This document shows positions 20,170 to 29,534 of a stretch of 35,042 nucleotides of DNA, piece after piece. How positions within the stretch are numbered: the first letter of the stretch is position 1; each line of letters starts with the position of its first letter. The notes beneath the pieces were generated by a model. It made no database searches. It saw only the letters and a program-made list of their open reading frames with translations, and was not told the DNA's origin. The stretch spans positions 1 through 35,042 of the forward strand of contig CAJFJV010000020.1 in NCBI GenBank assembly GCA_904384225.1. Reading direction: 5' to 3'. A program made the position numbers and the translations under genes. The DNA is from an uncultured Oscillospiraceae bacterium. GTDB lineage: Bacteria; Bacillota; Clostridia; Oscillospirales; Ruminococcaceae.

Positions 20170-22803
20170 GTGAGCAAAAAGTATGTTTACCTTTTTTCAG
20201 AAGGTAACGGTTCCATGCGTGAGCTGCTCGGCGGTAAGGGCGCAAATCTTGCCGAGATGACCAATCTCGGCCTTCCGGTACCGCAGGGCTTTACTATCAC
20301 AACGGAAGCCTGCACCCAGTATTACGAAGACGGCCAGAAGATCAACGACGAGATTCAGGCGCAGATCATGGAGTATATCGGGAAAATGGAAGAAATCGTA
20401 GGCAAAAAATTCGGGGATCTCGAGAACCCGCTGCTGGTTTCAGTTCGGTCCGGTGCACGCGCTTCCATGCCGGGTATGATGGATACCATTTTGAACCTTG
20501 GCCTGAATGAAGACGTTGTTGAGGTTATGGCGAAAAAATCCGGTAATCCGCGCTGGGCTTATGATTGCTACAGAAGATTTATCCAGATGTACTCCGACGT
20601 TGTAATGGAAGTCGGAAAGAAATATTTCGAAGAGCTTATCGATGAGATGAAAGAGAAAAAAGGTGTCAAAATGGACACCGAGCTCACGGCAGAAGATCTC
20701 AAAGAATTGGCAGAGCAGTTCAAAGCAGAATACAAAGAAAAAATTGGCGAGGATTTTCCCTCTGATCCAAAACAGCAGCTTATGGGCGCAATTAAAGCTG
20801 TTTTCCGTTCATGGGACAATCCGCGCGCCAATGTATACAGAAGGATGAACGATATCCCATATTCATGGGGCACGGCTGTAAACGTCCAGATGATGGCTTT
20901 CGGCAATATGGGTGATACTTCCGGTACGGGCGTTGCATTTACCCGCAATCCGGCGACTGGTGAGAAAAAGCTGTTCGGCGAATTCCTGATGAATGCGCAG
21001 GGTGAAGACGTTGTGGCGGGTGTGCGTACACCGCAGACAATCGATCAACTGGCTGAAGTTATGCCGGAATGCTATGAGCAGTTTGTAAAAATCTGCAACA
21101 CATTGGAGACGCATTACCGCGATATGCAGGATATGGAGTTTACCATTGAGGACAGAAAGCTGTACATGCTTCAAACCCGCAATGGCAAGAGGACTGCTGC
21201 GGCAGCATTGAAGATTGCATGCGATCTGGTGGACGAGGGCATGATTTCTGAAAAAGAAGCAGTCGCGATGATCGATCCGAGATCACTCGATTCTCTCCTT
21301 CATCCACAGTTTGATGCAGATGCCCTGAAGAAAGCTACGCCTCTTGCGACCGCTCTTGCTGCGTCTCCGGGTGCTGCTTGCGGCCGGATCGTCTTTACTG
21401 CGGACGATGCAAAAGAATGGGCGGAAAAGGGCGAAAAGGTTGTTTTGGTACGGCTTGAGACTTCTCCGGAGGACATTGAAGGTATGGTCGCTTCTCAGGG
21501 TATCCTGACAGTTCGCGGCGGTATGACTTCTCATGCAGCCGTTGTTGCCCGCGGAATGGGAACTTGCTGTGTTTCCGGCTGCGGCGAGATCAAAATGGAT
21601 GAAGCGAACAAACAATTTGAGCTTGCTGGCAGAACCTTTAAAGAAGGCGACTGGCTGTCCTTAAATGGGTCTACCGGTGCGATCTACGGCGAGGCCATCC
21701 CAACCGTGGATGCCTCCATTGGCGGCGAGTTTGGCCGTATTATGGCATGGGCGGACGAGCTGCGCGCACTTCAGGTTAGAACCAATGCAGATACGCCGCG
21801 TGATGCAAAACAGGCGAAAAAATTCGGTGCAGAAGGCATTGGGCTTTGCCGTACCGAGCATATGTTCTTTGATGCGGACCGTATTCCAGCTATCCGTGAA
21901 ATGATTGTTTCGGATACAGTAGAGCAGAGAAAAGCGGCGCTTGCAAAATTGCTGCCGATGCAGCAGGGCGACTTTGAGGAACTTTATGAAGCGATGGAGG
22001 GGGCTCCTGTTACCATCCGTTTCCTTGACCCGCCGCTGCATGAGTTTGTTCCAACGGAAGAGGCGGATATTGAAGCACTGGCAAAGACCATGAATAAATC
22101 TGTTGCGGATATCAAAGCCGTCATCGCTTCCCTGCATGAATTTAACCCGATGATGGGACACCGCGGCTGCCGTCTTGCGGTTACCTATCCTGAGATTGCG
22201 GAAATGCAGACACAGGCTGTGATTCAGGCTGCTCTTGCCGTGAAGGCAAAGCATCCGGATTGGGACATTGTTCCGGAGATTATGATTCCTCTGGTTGGCG
22301 AAGAAAAAGAGCTTGCTTACGTTAAAGGGATCGTTACCGCTACGGCTGACGCTATTATCAAAGACGCCGGCGCAGATTTGCACTATAAAGTAGGAACCAT
22401 GATTGAGATTCCGCGCGCTGCACTGACTGCCGATGAAATCGCAAAAGAGGCCGAGTTCTTTAGCTTTGGCACTAACGACCTGACACAGATGACATTTGGC
22501 TTCAGCCGTGACGATGCAGGCAAATTCCTTAGCGCATATTATGACAAGAAAATTTATGAGAACGACCCGTTTGCAAAATTGGATCAAAAGGGCGTTGGGA
22601 AATTGATTAAGATGGCTGCTGATCTGGGCAAACAGACCCGTCCTGACATTAAGCTGGGCATTTGCGGAGAGCATGGCGGCGATCCGAGCTCGGTTGAGTT
22701 CTGCCATAATGCAGGACTTACCTATGTTTCCTGCTCGCCGTTCCGTGTGCCGATTGCCAGACTGGCTGCGGCACAGGCAGCTATTAAAAACCCAAGAGGG
22801 TAA
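20170..22803 (+). CDS. ppdK: Pyruvate, phosphate dikinase
   Basis: Interconverts pyruvate + ATP + Pi and PEP + AMP + PPi in the cytosol; in anaerobic Clostridia it serves PPi-linked glycolysis or gluconeogenesis. At 877 residues it is the usual length. The N-terminal ATP-grasp domain has LLGGKGANLAEMTNLGLPVP and VSVRSGARASMPGMMDT. The swivelling phosphohistidine domain has GGMTSHAAVVARG with catalytic H455. The C-terminal TIM-barrel has SFGTNDLTQMTFG and GICGEHGGDP with the catalytic C832. GTG 20170 has GGAGGAGA about 8 bases upstream. It is a single-gene unit between its promoter and a 36-bp palindromic terminator. Confidence 0.97.
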   Translation: MSKKYVYLFSEGNGSMRELLGGKGANLAEMTNLGLPVPQGFTITTEACTQYYEDGQKINDEIQAQIMEYIGKMEEIVGKKFGDLENPLLVSVRSGARASMPGMMDTILNLGLNEDVVEVMAKKSGNPRWAYDCYRRFIQMYSDVVMEVGKKYFEELIDEMKEKKGVKMDTELTAEDLKELAEQFKAEYKEKIGEDFPSDPKQQLMGAIKAVFRSWDNPRANVYRRMNDIPYSWGTAVNVQMMAFGNMGDTSGTGVAFTRNPATGEKKLFGEFLMNAQGEDVVAGVRTPQTIDQLAEVMPECYEQFVKICNTLETHYRDMQDMEFTIEDRKLYMLQTRNGKRTAAAALKIACDLVDEGMISEKEAVAMIDPRSLDSLLHPQFDADALKKATPLATALAASPGAACGRIVFTADDAKEWAEKGEKVVLVRLETSPEDIEGMVASQGILTVRGGMTSHAAVVARGMGTCCVSGCGEIKMDEANKQFELAGRTFKEGDWLSLNGSTGAIYGEAIPTVDASIGGEFGRIMAWADELRALQVRTNADTPRDAKQAKKFGAEGIGLCRTEHMFFDADRIPAIREMIVSDTVEQRKAALAKLLPMQQGDFEELYEAMEGAPVTIRFLDPPLHEFVPTEEADIEALAKTMNKSVADIKAVIASLHEFNPMMGHRGCRLAVTYPEIAEMQTQAVIQAALAVKAKHPDWDIVPEIMIPLVGEEKELAYVKGIVTATADAIIKDAGADLHYKVGTMIEIPRAALTADEIAKEAEFFSFGTNDLTQMTFGFSRDDAGKFLSAYYDKKIYENDPFAKLDQKGVGKLIKMAADLGKQTRPDIKLGICGEHGGDPSSVEFCHNAGLTYVSCSPFRVPIARLAAAQAAIKNPRG

Positions 22804-22839
22804 TCAGATTAGATTTGCTGAAGCAGGCGGGAAAGCCTG

Positions 22840-22880
22840 AAAGGTGCATCACAGTTTAAACTGTGATGCACCTTTTTTAT
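22840..22880 (+). terminator. Perfect 36-bp palindrome and T run after ppdK
   Basis: 22840-22857 is the exact reverse complement of 22858-22875, with no spacer, followed by TTTTTT. As RNA the central bases must open into a loop, giving a stem of about 15 bp. This is the ppdK terminator, 37 bp after its stop. Confidence 0.9.
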
Positions 22881-22987
22881 TTCATAAATAGCACCGTCCA
22901 ATAGGAAGCTGTTTGTTTTATCCCGGAAAAAGGGTATTGTAGAGCCGCTAAATGCAGGAAACGGATGCATAGATATCTTCTTTTAAA

Positions 22988-23015
22988 TTGACAAGGAAGA
23001 AAAAAAACGGTATAG
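22988..23015 (+). promoter_or_regulatory. Promoter of the CNNM-ymdB unit
   Basis: TTGACA (22988-22993) and TATAGT (23010-23015) with a 16-bp spacer. It gives a leader of about 135 bases before ATG 23156. The leader contains small hairpins (GTATAC-TGT-GTATAC near 23076-23090 and GCCC...GGGC near 23089-23104). I could not match it to a known riboswitch. The remainder of 22804-23155 contains only the ppdK terminator. Confidence 0.75.
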
Positions 23016-23155
23016 TATATGCTGTATCTGTATATATTCCGCGCACCGGTAACGGGAGCCGTTTTGCTGTATACTGTGTATACGGGAAGCCCTGCGGGAA
23101 GGGCGGGGATCAAAATGGGGATGCGGCAGGATTCCTTCCGGGAAAGGAGTTATTC

Positions 23156-24499
23156 ATGGACGACATAGGGCGATATATCTGGGGATCGGTGGTTATTATA
23201 CTGCTGATTCTGATCGCTATGTTTTTTGCCGCGGTCGGCACGGCTGTGGCTTCTTTGAGTGGCAGCCAGCTAAAACGGCTGAGTGAAGAAGAAGGAGATG
23301 AAAAAGCGGGGGCGCTTTTTCGGATTAAACAAAACCAGTTTGGTTTTTCGCTGTTTACCGGTGCGGCTACCTTATTGTCAATCGGTACGGTGCTCGCGCT
23401 GGGTATCTTTTTATATGCGGCGCCGGTTCAGCTTTTATTCTCCGGATTAAGCCAGAGGGCTGCGGAATTGATCGTGCTCATTATCCTGTTGTTCCTGCTT
23501 ACCATTATATGTTATCTTCTTCCTAAAAAGCTGGTTTCTTACCGGGCGGAGTCCTTTGGTTATTTTGCCCTCTCTCCGCTTAAAATTTTAGGTCCTGTTT
23601 TTTATGTGATCACATGGCCGGTGATGCAGCTGACCCGTCTGATTGTCCGCATCTGTGGCTTTGACCCGAATGCGGAAGCGGAGAATATTTCGGAAGAAGA
23701 AATCCGCCTATTGGTGGACGCCGGCAATGAAAAGGGGACGATAGAGACCTCTGAAAGGGAAATGATCAATAACGTCTTCGAGTTCGATGACCGTACAGTT
23801 GATGAAGTGATGACACACCGCACGGAGATTTGTGCAGTGTCGAAGGACGATACTGTCGAAGAAGTCCTTCATACGGCGATTGAAGAAGGATTTTCCCGCA
23901 TACCGGTATATGATAATGGGATAGACGATATTGTAGGCGTAATCTATGCGAAAGATCTTCTCGTTTTGGCAGGTTGTACGGATCTTGAGGCAAGACCGCT
24001 CACCTCTTATATACATGAAGTAATATATGTACCGGAATCAACGCGCTGTCGTATGCTTTTCCGGCAATTTAAGGCGACCAAACGTCATATGGCCGTAGTT
24101 GTCGATGAATATGGCGGAACAGCAGGGATTGCGACGATGGAGGATCTTCTGGAATCGATTGTCGGCCAGATTCAAGACGAGTACGACAGCGAAGAGGAGG
24201 AGATCTCCCGCTTAAAGGATGGAAGCTACTCCTTTGACGGCAGTGTTTCAATTGACAAGGTGGAAGAGATTCTTCATGCAGACCTTGATGCAGACGATGA
24301 CGACGCAGATACATTGGGCGGCCTGATTATCAATCTGCTCGGACGTATTCCGGAGGATGAGGAGCGGCCCTCCATCACAGTGGACGGTATCCTGTTTACC
24401 GTGACCAGAATTGAGGAGCGCAGAGTCGCCCGTATTACGGCGCAGCGCTTGCCGGAGCAGGAAAAGGATAACAACGCGGAAACGGAGAAGGATATATGA
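23156..24499 (+). CDS. CNNM/HlyC-CorC family membrane protein with CBS domains
   Basis: A 447-residue hemolysin-C/CorC-type protein. The N-terminal DUF21 (CNNM) membrane domain spans about 1-165, with three or four helices and LLPKKLVSYRAE. A linker with ISEEEIRLLVDAGNEKGTIE leads into two CBS motifs: about 210-260 (VMTHRTEICAVSKDDTVEEV) and 275-330 (DDIVGVIYAKDLL and VVVDEYGGTAGIATMEDLLE). A C-terminal CorC_HlyC domain follows (SFDGSVSIDKVEE). The family moves or regulates Mg2+ or other cations. An open frame continues upstream to a TTG at 22988, but that TTG is the promoter -35 box, so ATG 23156 (GAAAGGAG upstream) is the start. It overlaps ymdB by 4 bases. Confidence 0.9.
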   Translation: MDDIGRYIWGSVVIILLILIAMFFAAVGTAVASLSGSQLKRLSEEEGDEKAGALFRIKQNQFGFSLFTGAATLLSIGTVLALGIFLYAAPVQLLFSGLSQRAAELIVLIILLFLLTIICYLLPKKLVSYRAESFGYFALSPLKILGPVFYVITWPVMQLTRLIVRICGFDPNAEAENISEEEIRLLVDAGNEKGTIETSEREMINNVFEFDDRTVDEVMTHRTEICAVSKDDTVEEVLHTAIEEGFSRIPVYDNGIDDIVGVIYAKDLLVLAGCTDLEARPLTSYIHEVIYVPESTRCRMLFRQFKATKRHMAVVVDEYGGTAGIATMEDLLESIVGQIQDEYDSEEEEISRLKDGSYSFDGSVSIDKVEEILHADLDADDDDADTLGGLIINLLGRIPEDEERPSITVDGILFTVTRIEERRVARITAQRLPEQEKDNNAETEKDI

Positions 24500-25344
24500 A
24501 GCTGCTTATGATCGGCGATGTTGTTTCGCAGCCTGGCTGTGAGACGGTTCGTTCGTGTCTGCCCGCCCTGAAAAGGCGTTTTGGAGCAGATGTTGCTATT
24601 GTAAACGGGGAAAATTCCGCCGTGGGGAACGGTATCCTGCCAGGAGGGGCAGAACATCTGCTTGACAGCGGCGCCGATGTCATTACAACCGGCAATCACG
24701 CGTTTAAGCGCAGGGAAATGTACGACTATTTTTCGACGCATGAACAAGTGCTGCGACCGGCCAATTATCCTGCTGGAACGCCGGGAAGCGGCGTGTACCG
24801 CTATGACGGCGGAGCTTTTTCCCTGCTGGTAATAAATTTGCAGGGAACGTCTTTTATGGAGCCGCTGGAAAATCCGTTCACTACAGCGGACCGTATTTTG
24901 CGCGAGGAAGAAAAAGCAACATTTGCTTTGGTTGACTTCCATGCAGAAGCAACAGGTGAAAAGAAAGCAATGGGTTTTTATTTGGACGGAAGAGTAAGCG
25001 CCGTTTTTGGAACGCACACGCATGTGCAGACGGCGGACGAGGAAATTCTTTCTGGCGGAACAGCTTATTTGACAGATGTAGGCATGACAGGTCCGGCGCG
25101 TTCTGCTTTAGGCGTCAAGCCTTTGTGCGTAATCGAACGCCTGCGGACCAATCTTCCGACACGGTTTGAAGTGGATCAAGAAGCGGATTGCCGAATGGAC
25201 GGCGTATTTGCTGAATTTGACCGTAAAACGGGATTTTGTGTCCAAATCAATCGGTTTTGTGCAAGAATTGGGGCCGGTCAAACGGAATTCTCTTTACAAA
25301 TTGCCAGTGAACGGGATATAATAGAACATATCAAAACACGGTAA
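24496..25344 (+). CDS. ymdB: YmdB family metallophosphoesterase (TIGR00282)
   Basis: A 282-residue cytosolic phosphoesterase that in Bacillus subtilis hydrolyses 2',3'-cyclic nucleotides and affects motility and biofilm gene expression. All dimetal ligands are visible: D8 in GDVV, E39-N40 in NGENSA, N67-H68 in TTGNHAF, H149 in DFHAEAT, and H174 and H176 in GTHTHVQTAD. Length and order match the B. subtilis enzyme. Its ATG overlaps the preceding TGA (ATGA), indicating translational coupling. In many Firmicutes ymdB follows rny; here it follows a CNNM gene. Confidence 0.94.
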   Translation: MKLLMIGDVVSQPGCETVRSCLPALKRRFGADVAIVNGENSAVGNGILPGGAEHLLDSGADVITTGNHAFKRREMYDYFSTHEQVLRPANYPAGTPGSGVYRYDGGAFSLLVINLQGTSFMEPLENPFTTADRILREEEKATFALVDFHAEATGEKKAMGFYLDGRVSAVFGTHTHVQTADEEILSGGTAYLTDVGMTGPARSALGVKPLCVIERLRTNLPTRFEVDQEADCRMDGVFAEFDRKTGFCVQINRFCARIGAGQTEFSLQIASERDIIEHIKTR

Positions 25345-25374
25345 AAGTTTCAGGAAAAGAAAGGGAGATCTGGT

Positions 25375-25728
25375 ATGGTAAAGCTTGAAAACCATCTCGG
25401 TGTAATCGACGTTTCACATGACTATTTAGAAGGACTTGTAAAAAACGCGGTTGCCTCCTGCTACGGAATTGCCGGCTTAGCAGCCCCGAAAAAGAAAAAA
25501 GGCCTGCTGTCCTCTGTGCTGCGGCGCGATCCGGAAGAGCATGGTGTGAGCATTCGGCTCAAGGCAGATAAGCTTGTTATTGATCTCCATCTCATAGTTA
25601 CGTACGGCACGAATATCTCTGCCATTGTTAAAAGCATTACACACAAAGTGCGGTTTGCTATGGAAGAAAATACGGGCTTTTCCGTCGCGCGCGTCAACGT
25701 CTTCATCGATGGGATGAAAACGCATTGA
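25375..25728 (+). CDS. Asp23/Gls24 family envelope stress protein (YloU-like)
   Basis: A 117-residue cytosolic protein of the Asp23/Gls24 family. The N-terminal GVIDVSHDYLEGLVKNAVASCYGIAGL and the C-terminal VTYGTNISAIVKSITHKVRFAMEENTGF with VARVNVFIDGM are characteristic. Its position directly before fakA and recG matches yloU-yloV-recG in Bacillus and other Firmicutes. AAGGGAG precedes ATG 25375. The role is poorly defined; Asp23 is membrane-associated in staphylococci and linked to envelope stress. Confidence 0.9.
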   Translation: MVKLENHLGVIDVSHDYLEGLVKNAVASCYGIAGLAAPKKKKGLLSSVLRRDPEEHGVSIRLKADKLVIDLHLIVTYGTNISAIVKSITHKVRFAMEENTGFSVARVNVFIDGMKTH

Positions 25729-25761
25729 TTCGGCAGCATATAAGGTGAGGAGTGCAGAAAT

Positions 25762-27405
25762 GTGATTGAGGGCAGTTTATTGGCGAAAGCCATTATTTCA
25801 GGTGCAAACAATATCACAAACCAGAAGCAGGTAGTGGACGAATTGAACGTTTTCCCGGTTCCGGACGGCGATACAGGCACCAATATGTCCATGACGATCG
25901 GGGCGGGCAAACGGGAACTTGCTCTGCTGGAAAGCCCAACTGTAGAAAAGGCGGCAGATGTTGCAGCTTCTGCGCTTCTGCGCGGCGCGCGCGGCAATTC
26001 CGGCGTAATTCTTTCCTTGCTGTTTCGCGGTTTTTCCAAAGGATTAAAAGGAAAAACCACGGCGGACGGTCAGGATATTGCCCATGCTTTGTCGCTTGGT
26101 GTAGAGGCAGCGTATAAGGCGGTTATGAAGCCGACAGAGGGCACGATCCTGACGGTTGCACGGCTTGCAGCAGAAGCCGCAGAAGAAGTTGCTTTGCAGA
26201 CAAATGATCCGGGTATTGTATTTGACGAAATTTTGCGTGCGGCAAAAGCGGCGCTTGAACAAACGCCGGAGCTTTTGCCGGTATTGAAAAAAGCGGGCGT
26301 CGTAGACGCAGGTGGCAAAGGTTTCGTTGTTATCTTTGAAGGAATGGCACATACCATTCATACTGGCGAAGTAATTGAAGCCGAACAGGAGGAAAAAGCA
26401 AAGCAGAAGGCTCCTGCTAATGTTGTGGCTGAGGCCTCCGGCGATATTAAATTCGGCTATTGCACAGAATTTATCGTAGACAAAAAGCAGGACTGCGCGG
26501 ATCCAATGAAGCTGCGCGCCTACTTAGAGTCGATAGGTGACAGCGTCGTATGTGTTGACGACGAGGATATTATCAAGGTGCACGTGCATACCAACGATCC
26601 CGGAAACGCCATTCAGGAAGGGTTGAAATTTGGGGCTTTGGTCAATATTAAAATTGACAATATGCGTGTACAGCATCAGTCGAAAGTCATTGAGGCAGAG
26701 AAGTCTGAGCAGAGTGAATCCTATGTGCCGGTTAATCCAGAAAAACCGTTCGGCTTCGTGGCAGTAGCTGCGGGGGCTGGGCTTCAGGCGCTGTTTACAG
26801 ACCTCGGCGTAGACCATATGGTCAGCGGCGGGCAGACGATGAATCCGAGCACAGACGACATACTGCGTGCGATTGAGGCGACGCCTGCCGAGACGGTTTT
26901 TGTTCTGCCAAACAATAAAAACATTATTATGGCGGCAGAACAGGCGGTCAAACTTGCAGATCGCAGGGTTTGCGTGTTACAGACGCGTACAATCCCACAA
27001 GGAATTTCTGCAATGCTGGCGTTTGATCCGGAACTTAGCTACAGCGAAAACCGTGTCAATATGACTAAACAGTTTGATCAGGTGCAAACAGGGCTTATCA
27101 CTTTTGCTGCACGGGACAGTGAATTCGACGGCCACTCCATTAAAAAAGGGGAAATCCTTGCGTTGGACAATGGCAAGCTTGATTTTATTGACCGCGACAT
27201 CAACCGGGCGTTAAGCCGCCTTGTCAGGCATCTTGTAAAGAAAAAGGACGCCAGCTTTATTACATTGATTTATGGCAGTGACGTAACGGACGATCAAGCC
27301 CAGCAGGCGCAGCAGCTGATAACGGAAAAGTATGGCGATAATTATGAGGTCACCATGGTAAACGGCGGCCAGCCGGTTTATTATTACATGATCTCTGTGG
27401 AATAA
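25762..27405 (+). CDS. fakA: Fatty acid kinase catalytic subunit FakA (YloV, DAK2-DegV-like)
   Basis: With a FakB (DegV) partner, phosphorylates exogenous fatty acids for phospholipid synthesis. The 547-residue protein has an N-terminal Dak2/DhaL ATP-binding domain (about 1-200) with LNVFPVPDGDTGTNMSMT, LRGARGNSGVILSLLFRG and a DAGGKGFVVIFEGM end. A middle domain follows, then a C-terminal DegV-like domain (about 320-547) with MVSGGQTMNPSTDDIL and FVLPNNKNI. The start is GTG 25762, with GAGGAG at 25746-25751; the preceding ATG reads ATG-TGA and is excluded. It is the middle gene of the Asp23-fakA-recG block. No FakB gene is in the window. Confidence 0.94.
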   Translation: MIEGSLLAKAIISGANNITNQKQVVDELNVFPVPDGDTGTNMSMTIGAGKRELALLESPTVEKAADVAASALLRGARGNSGVILSLLFRGFSKGLKGKTTADGQDIAHALSLGVEAAYKAVMKPTEGTILTVARLAAEAAEEVALQTNDPGIVFDEILRAAKAALEQTPELLPVLKKAGVVDAGGKGFVVIFEGMAHTIHTGEVIEAEQEEKAKQKAPANVVAEASGDIKFGYCTEFIVDKKQDCADPMKLRAYLESIGDSVVCVDDEDIIKVHVHTNDPGNAIQEGLKFGALVNIKIDNMRVQHQSKVIEAEKSEQSESYVPVNPEKPFGFVAVAAGAGLQALFTDLGVDHMVSGGQTMNPSTDDILRAIEATPAETVFVLPNNKNIIMAAEQAVKLADRRVCVLQTRTIPQGISAMLAFDPELSYSENRVNMTKQFDQVQTGLITFAARDSEFDGHSIKKGEILALDNGKLDFIDRDINRALSRLVRHLVKKKDASFITLIYGSDVTDDQAQQAQQLITEKYGDNYEVTMVNGGQPVYYYMISVE

Positions 27406-27416
27406 AACGCAGAAGC

Positions 27417-27451
27417 AAAAACCGCGCACACGGAAGATGTGCGCGGTTTTT
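27417..27451 (+). terminator. Terminator between fakA and recG
   Basis: A perfect 14-bp stem (27417-27430 with 27438-27451) with a seven-base loop and a TTTTT tail lies 11 bp past the fakA stop and 33 bp before the recG start. It should limit read-through into recG, unusual since the two genes are often co-transcribed. Confidence 0.85.
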
Positions 27452-27484
27452 AGCAGGAACTACAAATACGAAAGGGGGAGGACT

Positions 27485-29527
27485 GTGCCGCTTCATCAAG
27501 ACGACCCTGTCCGTCTGTTAACAGGCGTTGGGCCAAAACGCGCTGCTCTTTATGACAAGCTCGGCGTACATACCATCGGCGATCTTCTGCTTTATGTGCC
27601 GCGCGGATACCTTGATTTTTCGTCCCCTCTTCCGATTGCACAATCGCATACCGGAGAAAATGTAGTAATACGTGCCAAAGTGTATAAAAAGCAGGGAGAA
27701 CAGCGCATTAGGAAGGGGCTTTCCATTTTCCGTGTCTATGCGACCGACGAAAGCACGGATCTAAAAATTACCATATATAATACAAAATATCTGTTTGAAT
27801 CGCTGAAAGAAGGGACATGGTATCTGTTTTACGGGAAAGTGACCGGATCTTTGCTGCATAGTGAGATGTCGGCCCCGCAGGTATTTCCGGAGCAGGCGGC
27901 AGGGGCAATGATTCCTGTATACAGCCTGACGGAAGGGCTTTCAAACCGGCAGGTCACTGAAAATGTAAAAGAGGCGCTGCGTGTTTGGGGAGACTGCCTA
28001 TCAGACGCGCTTCCGCACCGATTGAGACAGGATTACGGCCTTTGCCAGCTCCGTTTTGCTTTAGAAAACGTTCATTTCCCAGCCGACAGCCATGCGTTAT
28101 CTGTTGCGCGCCGGCGGCTTATCTTTGAAGAACTGTTGGTTTTGCAGCTCGGCATGGCTATGCTCAAAAACCGAAACCGTGCAGAAACCTCAGTACAATT
28201 AAAAAGGACGGAGCTGGCCGCTTTTTTGAGCAAGCTGCCGTTTAAGCTGACGAACGGACAGATGCAGGCGATTTATGATTGTATTCAGGATATGCAGAAA
28301 GCTGTTCCAATGAACCGTCTGGTTCAAGGCGATGTGGGATCCGGAAAAACGATGGTTGCTGCGGCGCTTTGCTATTTATGCAAGGAAAACGGTTTGCAGG
28401 CGGCAGTCATGGCGCCTACACAAATTTTAGCGGAGCAGCATTATGAAACGTTTTCGCGTCAGTTGTCGCCGTTTGACATCCAATGCTGCCTATTAAACGG
28501 TGCGAAGAACGCGAAACAGCGTGCCGCCGCAGCTGCGTCTATTCAGTCTGGGGAATGTACTGTCGTTATTGGTACGCATGCGCTGCTACAGGAAGATATA
28601 CGCTTTAAAAAGCTCGGCCTTGTCGTTACAGATGAACAGCATCGTTTCGGTGTCGGCCAGCGTGCAGCCCTTGCTGCGAAGGGCGATCATCCGCATATCC
28701 TTGTTATGTCTGCAACACCAATCCCGCGTACGCTTGCGCTGCTCATTTATGGGGATTTAGACGTGTCTGTCATACGGGAACTGCCCGCCGGCAGAAAACC
28801 CGTTCGAACGATGGCGATCGGCAGCGATAAGCGTCTGCGGGCACTGGGCTTTATTAAGAAGCAAATTGATGCTGGTCGTCAGGCGTATATTGTCTGCCCG
28901 CTTATTGAGGAGAACGAGAGCGAACTAGTGTCGGCACAGGCATATGTAAAAAAACTGGAAAAAACGCCGCTTTCTCAATGTTCTTCTGCTATTTTGCATG
29001 GCCGGATGAAAGCCAAAGAGAAGGAGGCACTGATGCGAGCATTCCGAGATGGGGAAATTTCTCTATTGATTGCAACGACTGTTGTGGAGGTTGGTGTAGA
29101 CGTACCCAATGCTACCGTTATGATGATTGAAAATGCCGAACGGTTTGGCCTATCGCAGCTGCACCAGCTGCGTGGCCGTGTCGGCCGAGGCGTATATGAC
29201 AGCTACTGCATTCTGGTCTCAGACCATAAGGGAGAAGAAAACCGCCGTCGGCTTCATACGATGGTGACTATGCAAAATGGCTTTGACGTTGCACAGGAGG
29301 ACTTAAAGCTGAGGGGGCCGGGAGACTTTTTTGGAAAAAGGCAGCACGGCCTTCCGGAACTTCGGATTGCAGACCTCTTATCTGATATGAAAACGTTGGA
29401 AACGGCAAGGACAGCGGCGAACCGGCTGTTGAGCGAGGATCCGCAGCTCGCCTTTCCGGAGCATCACGCACTTGAAAAAAAGGTGCGCCGGCTGTTTTTA
29501 CAAAATGGACAGGTTGTGTTTAACTGA
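27485..29527 (+). CDS. recG: ATP-dependent DNA helicase RecG
   Basis: A 680-residue branched-DNA helicase that remodels stalled replication forks. The N-terminal wedge domain contains LLTGVGPKRAALYDKLGVHTIGDLL and an OB fold. Helicase motifs follow: Walker A GDVGSGKTMVAA, a QILAEQHYETF segment, the DEQHRFGVGQR variant of DEAH, SATPIPRTLAL, TTVVEVGVDVPNATVMMIE, and QLRGRVGRG (motif VI). The C-terminal RecG domain includes GDFFGKRQHGLPELR. I start at GTG 27485, with GGGGGAGG at 27474-27481; upstream in-frame codons run into the terminator. It is followed after 7 bp by the pseudouridine synthase gene. Confidence 0.95.
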   Translation: MPLHQDDPVRLLTGVGPKRAALYDKLGVHTIGDLLLYVPRGYLDFSSPLPIAQSHTGENVVIRAKVYKKQGEQRIRKGLSIFRVYATDESTDLKITIYNTKYLFESLKEGTWYLFYGKVTGSLLHSEMSAPQVFPEQAAGAMIPVYSLTEGLSNRQVTENVKEALRVWGDCLSDALPHRLRQDYGLCQLRFALENVHFPADSHALSVARRRLIFEELLVLQLGMAMLKNRNRAETSVQLKRTELAAFLSKLPFKLTNGQMQAIYDCIQDMQKAVPMNRLVQGDVGSGKTMVAAALCYLCKENGLQAAVMAPTQILAEQHYETFSRQLSPFDIQCCLLNGAKNAKQRAAAAASIQSGECTVVIGTHALLQEDIRFKKLGLVVTDEQHRFGVGQRAALAAKGDHPHILVMSATPIPRTLALLIYGDLDVSVIRELPAGRKPVRTMAIGSDKRLRALGFIKKQIDAGRQAYIVCPLIEENESELVSAQAYVKKLEKTPLSQCSSAILHGRMKAKEKEALMRAFRDGEISLLIATTVVEVGVDVPNATVMMIENAERFGLSQLHQLRGRVGRGVYDSYCILVSDHKGEENRRRLHTMVTMQNGFDVAQEDLKLRGPGDFFGKRQHGLPELRIADLLSDMKTLETARTAANRLLSEDPQLAFPEHHALEKKVRRLFLQNGQVVFN

Positions 29528-29534
29528 GGAGATC

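Noticed and set aside
22988-23155. N-terminal extension of the CNNM-type protein starting at TTG 22988
   Set aside because: That TTG is the -35 box of a good promoter; the translated stretch is not membrane-protein-like, and a strong ribosome site precedes ATG 23156.
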